Below, in pieces: positions 5,599 through 5,850 of a DNA stretch of 5,850 bases. The first letter of the stretch is position 1, and each line of letters opens with the position of its first letter. The translations under genes were made by a program, and so were the position numbers. The notes beneath the pieces are model-generated. The model was not told where the DNA came from and made no database searches. It saw only the letters and a program-made list of their open reading frames with translations. The stretch covers positions 1 to 5,850 of the forward strand of contig JAAZME010000373.1 in NCBI GenBank assembly GCA_012798975.1, written 5' to 3'. Origin of the DNA: Gallicola sp. GTDB taxonomy: Bacteria > Bacillota > Clostridia > Tissierellales > Peptoniphilaceae.

Positions 5599-5850
5599 CT
5601 TTCGTAATTTCTCATAGAAAATTCATCGAGTATCCTTATTTTCTTTTTACCGTAGATATCAATCCAGCCTCTTTTCTGAAGCTCCGAAAGTTTTCGATTG
5701 ACCGTTTCTTTCGTCAGGTGAATTGCATTACCGATTTCTTCCTGGGTCATTTTAATTTCCGGACTGCCCAGTCTTCTGTTTCTATCTAGTAAAAAAAGAA
5801 TAATTCTTTGAAGGGCGTCCTTCGTTCCTACGATTTTCAAAGTATCTCGA
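5595..5850 (-). CDS. Crp/Fnr-family transcriptional regulator, C-terminal part only
   Basis: The frame is open at the right edge, and only the last 84 residues are visible, about a third of a typical family member. They cover the end of the dimerisation helix (KDALQRIILFLLD) and the winged-helix DNA-binding domain: the helix-turn-helix is MTQEEIGNAIHLTKETVNRKLSEL (visible residues 34-57), followed by the wing RGWIDIYGKKKIRIL. The KETVNR core keeps the Glu and Arg positions of FNR and CRP (E48 and R52 here), so a TTGAT- or TGTGA-like target is expected. No cysteines occur in the visible part, which excludes the C-terminal cluster of Bacillus-type Fnr. The N-terminal sensor domain is outside the window, so the signal is unknown. 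No internal start is proposed; the TTG at 5838-5840 lies mid-helix. No terminator follows, so some read-through into ric is possible. Confidence 0.9.
   Translation of the reverse strand, partial: RDTLKIVGTKDALQRIILFLLDRNRRLGSPEIKMTQEEIGNAIHLTKETVNRKLSELQKRGWIDIYGKKKIRILDEFSMRNYES

Noticed and set aside
1..5850. CRISPR arrays, tRNA or rRNA genes, insertion sequences
   Set aside because: No spaced direct repeats, RNA gene signatures, transposase motifs or terminal inverted repeats were seen.

Overview
The window reads as low-GC, AT-rich DNA of an anaerobic member of the Firmicutes (Clostridia/Tissierellia-like). The evidence is AGGAGG-type ribosome binding sites, tightly packed co-directional genes, a stand-alone flavodiiron protein of the anaerobe type, and Crp/Fnr regulators. 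No species can be named. All genes found lie on the minus strand, so transcription runs from high to low coordinates.

From right to left: (1) the 3' end of a Crp/Fnr-family regulator gene that enters at the right edge (5595-5850). (2) A short intergenic gap with an FNR-type box overlapping that gene's stop codon. The box centre lies exactly 41.5 bp upstream of the start site predicted from a perfect TATAAT box, the classic class II activator layout. (3) ric/scdA-like iron-sulfur cluster repair di-iron protein (4800-5516), overlapping by 17 nt (4) a flavodiiron NO/O2 reductase, FprA-like (3626-4816). (5) A 67-bp gap with a second, different Crp-type palindrome (GTAAC-N4-GTTAC). (6) A second Crp/Fnr regulator (2893-3558). 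(7) An unrecognised 193-aa protein (2319-2900). (8) A hemerythrin-like HHE protein (1769-2326). Genes 6, 7 and 8 are joined by two 8-nt start/stop overlaps. A good intrinsic terminator (1718-1755) closes the block. (9) After about 240 bp of non-coding DNA comes a separate gene, a YtcJ-type amidohydrolase cut by the left edge (1-1479).

The central five genes look like one defence unit against nitric oxide and oxygen. The flavodiiron protein would reduce NO or O2, Ric would repair damaged iron-sulfur centres, and the hemerythrin could bind or sense O2 or NO. The two regulators would tune expression, and the unknown protein is tied to them by translational coupling. The family assignments rest on visible metal-ligand motifs. 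The regulatory wiring is inferred from site geometry and is testable. The amidohydrolase appears functionally unrelated.
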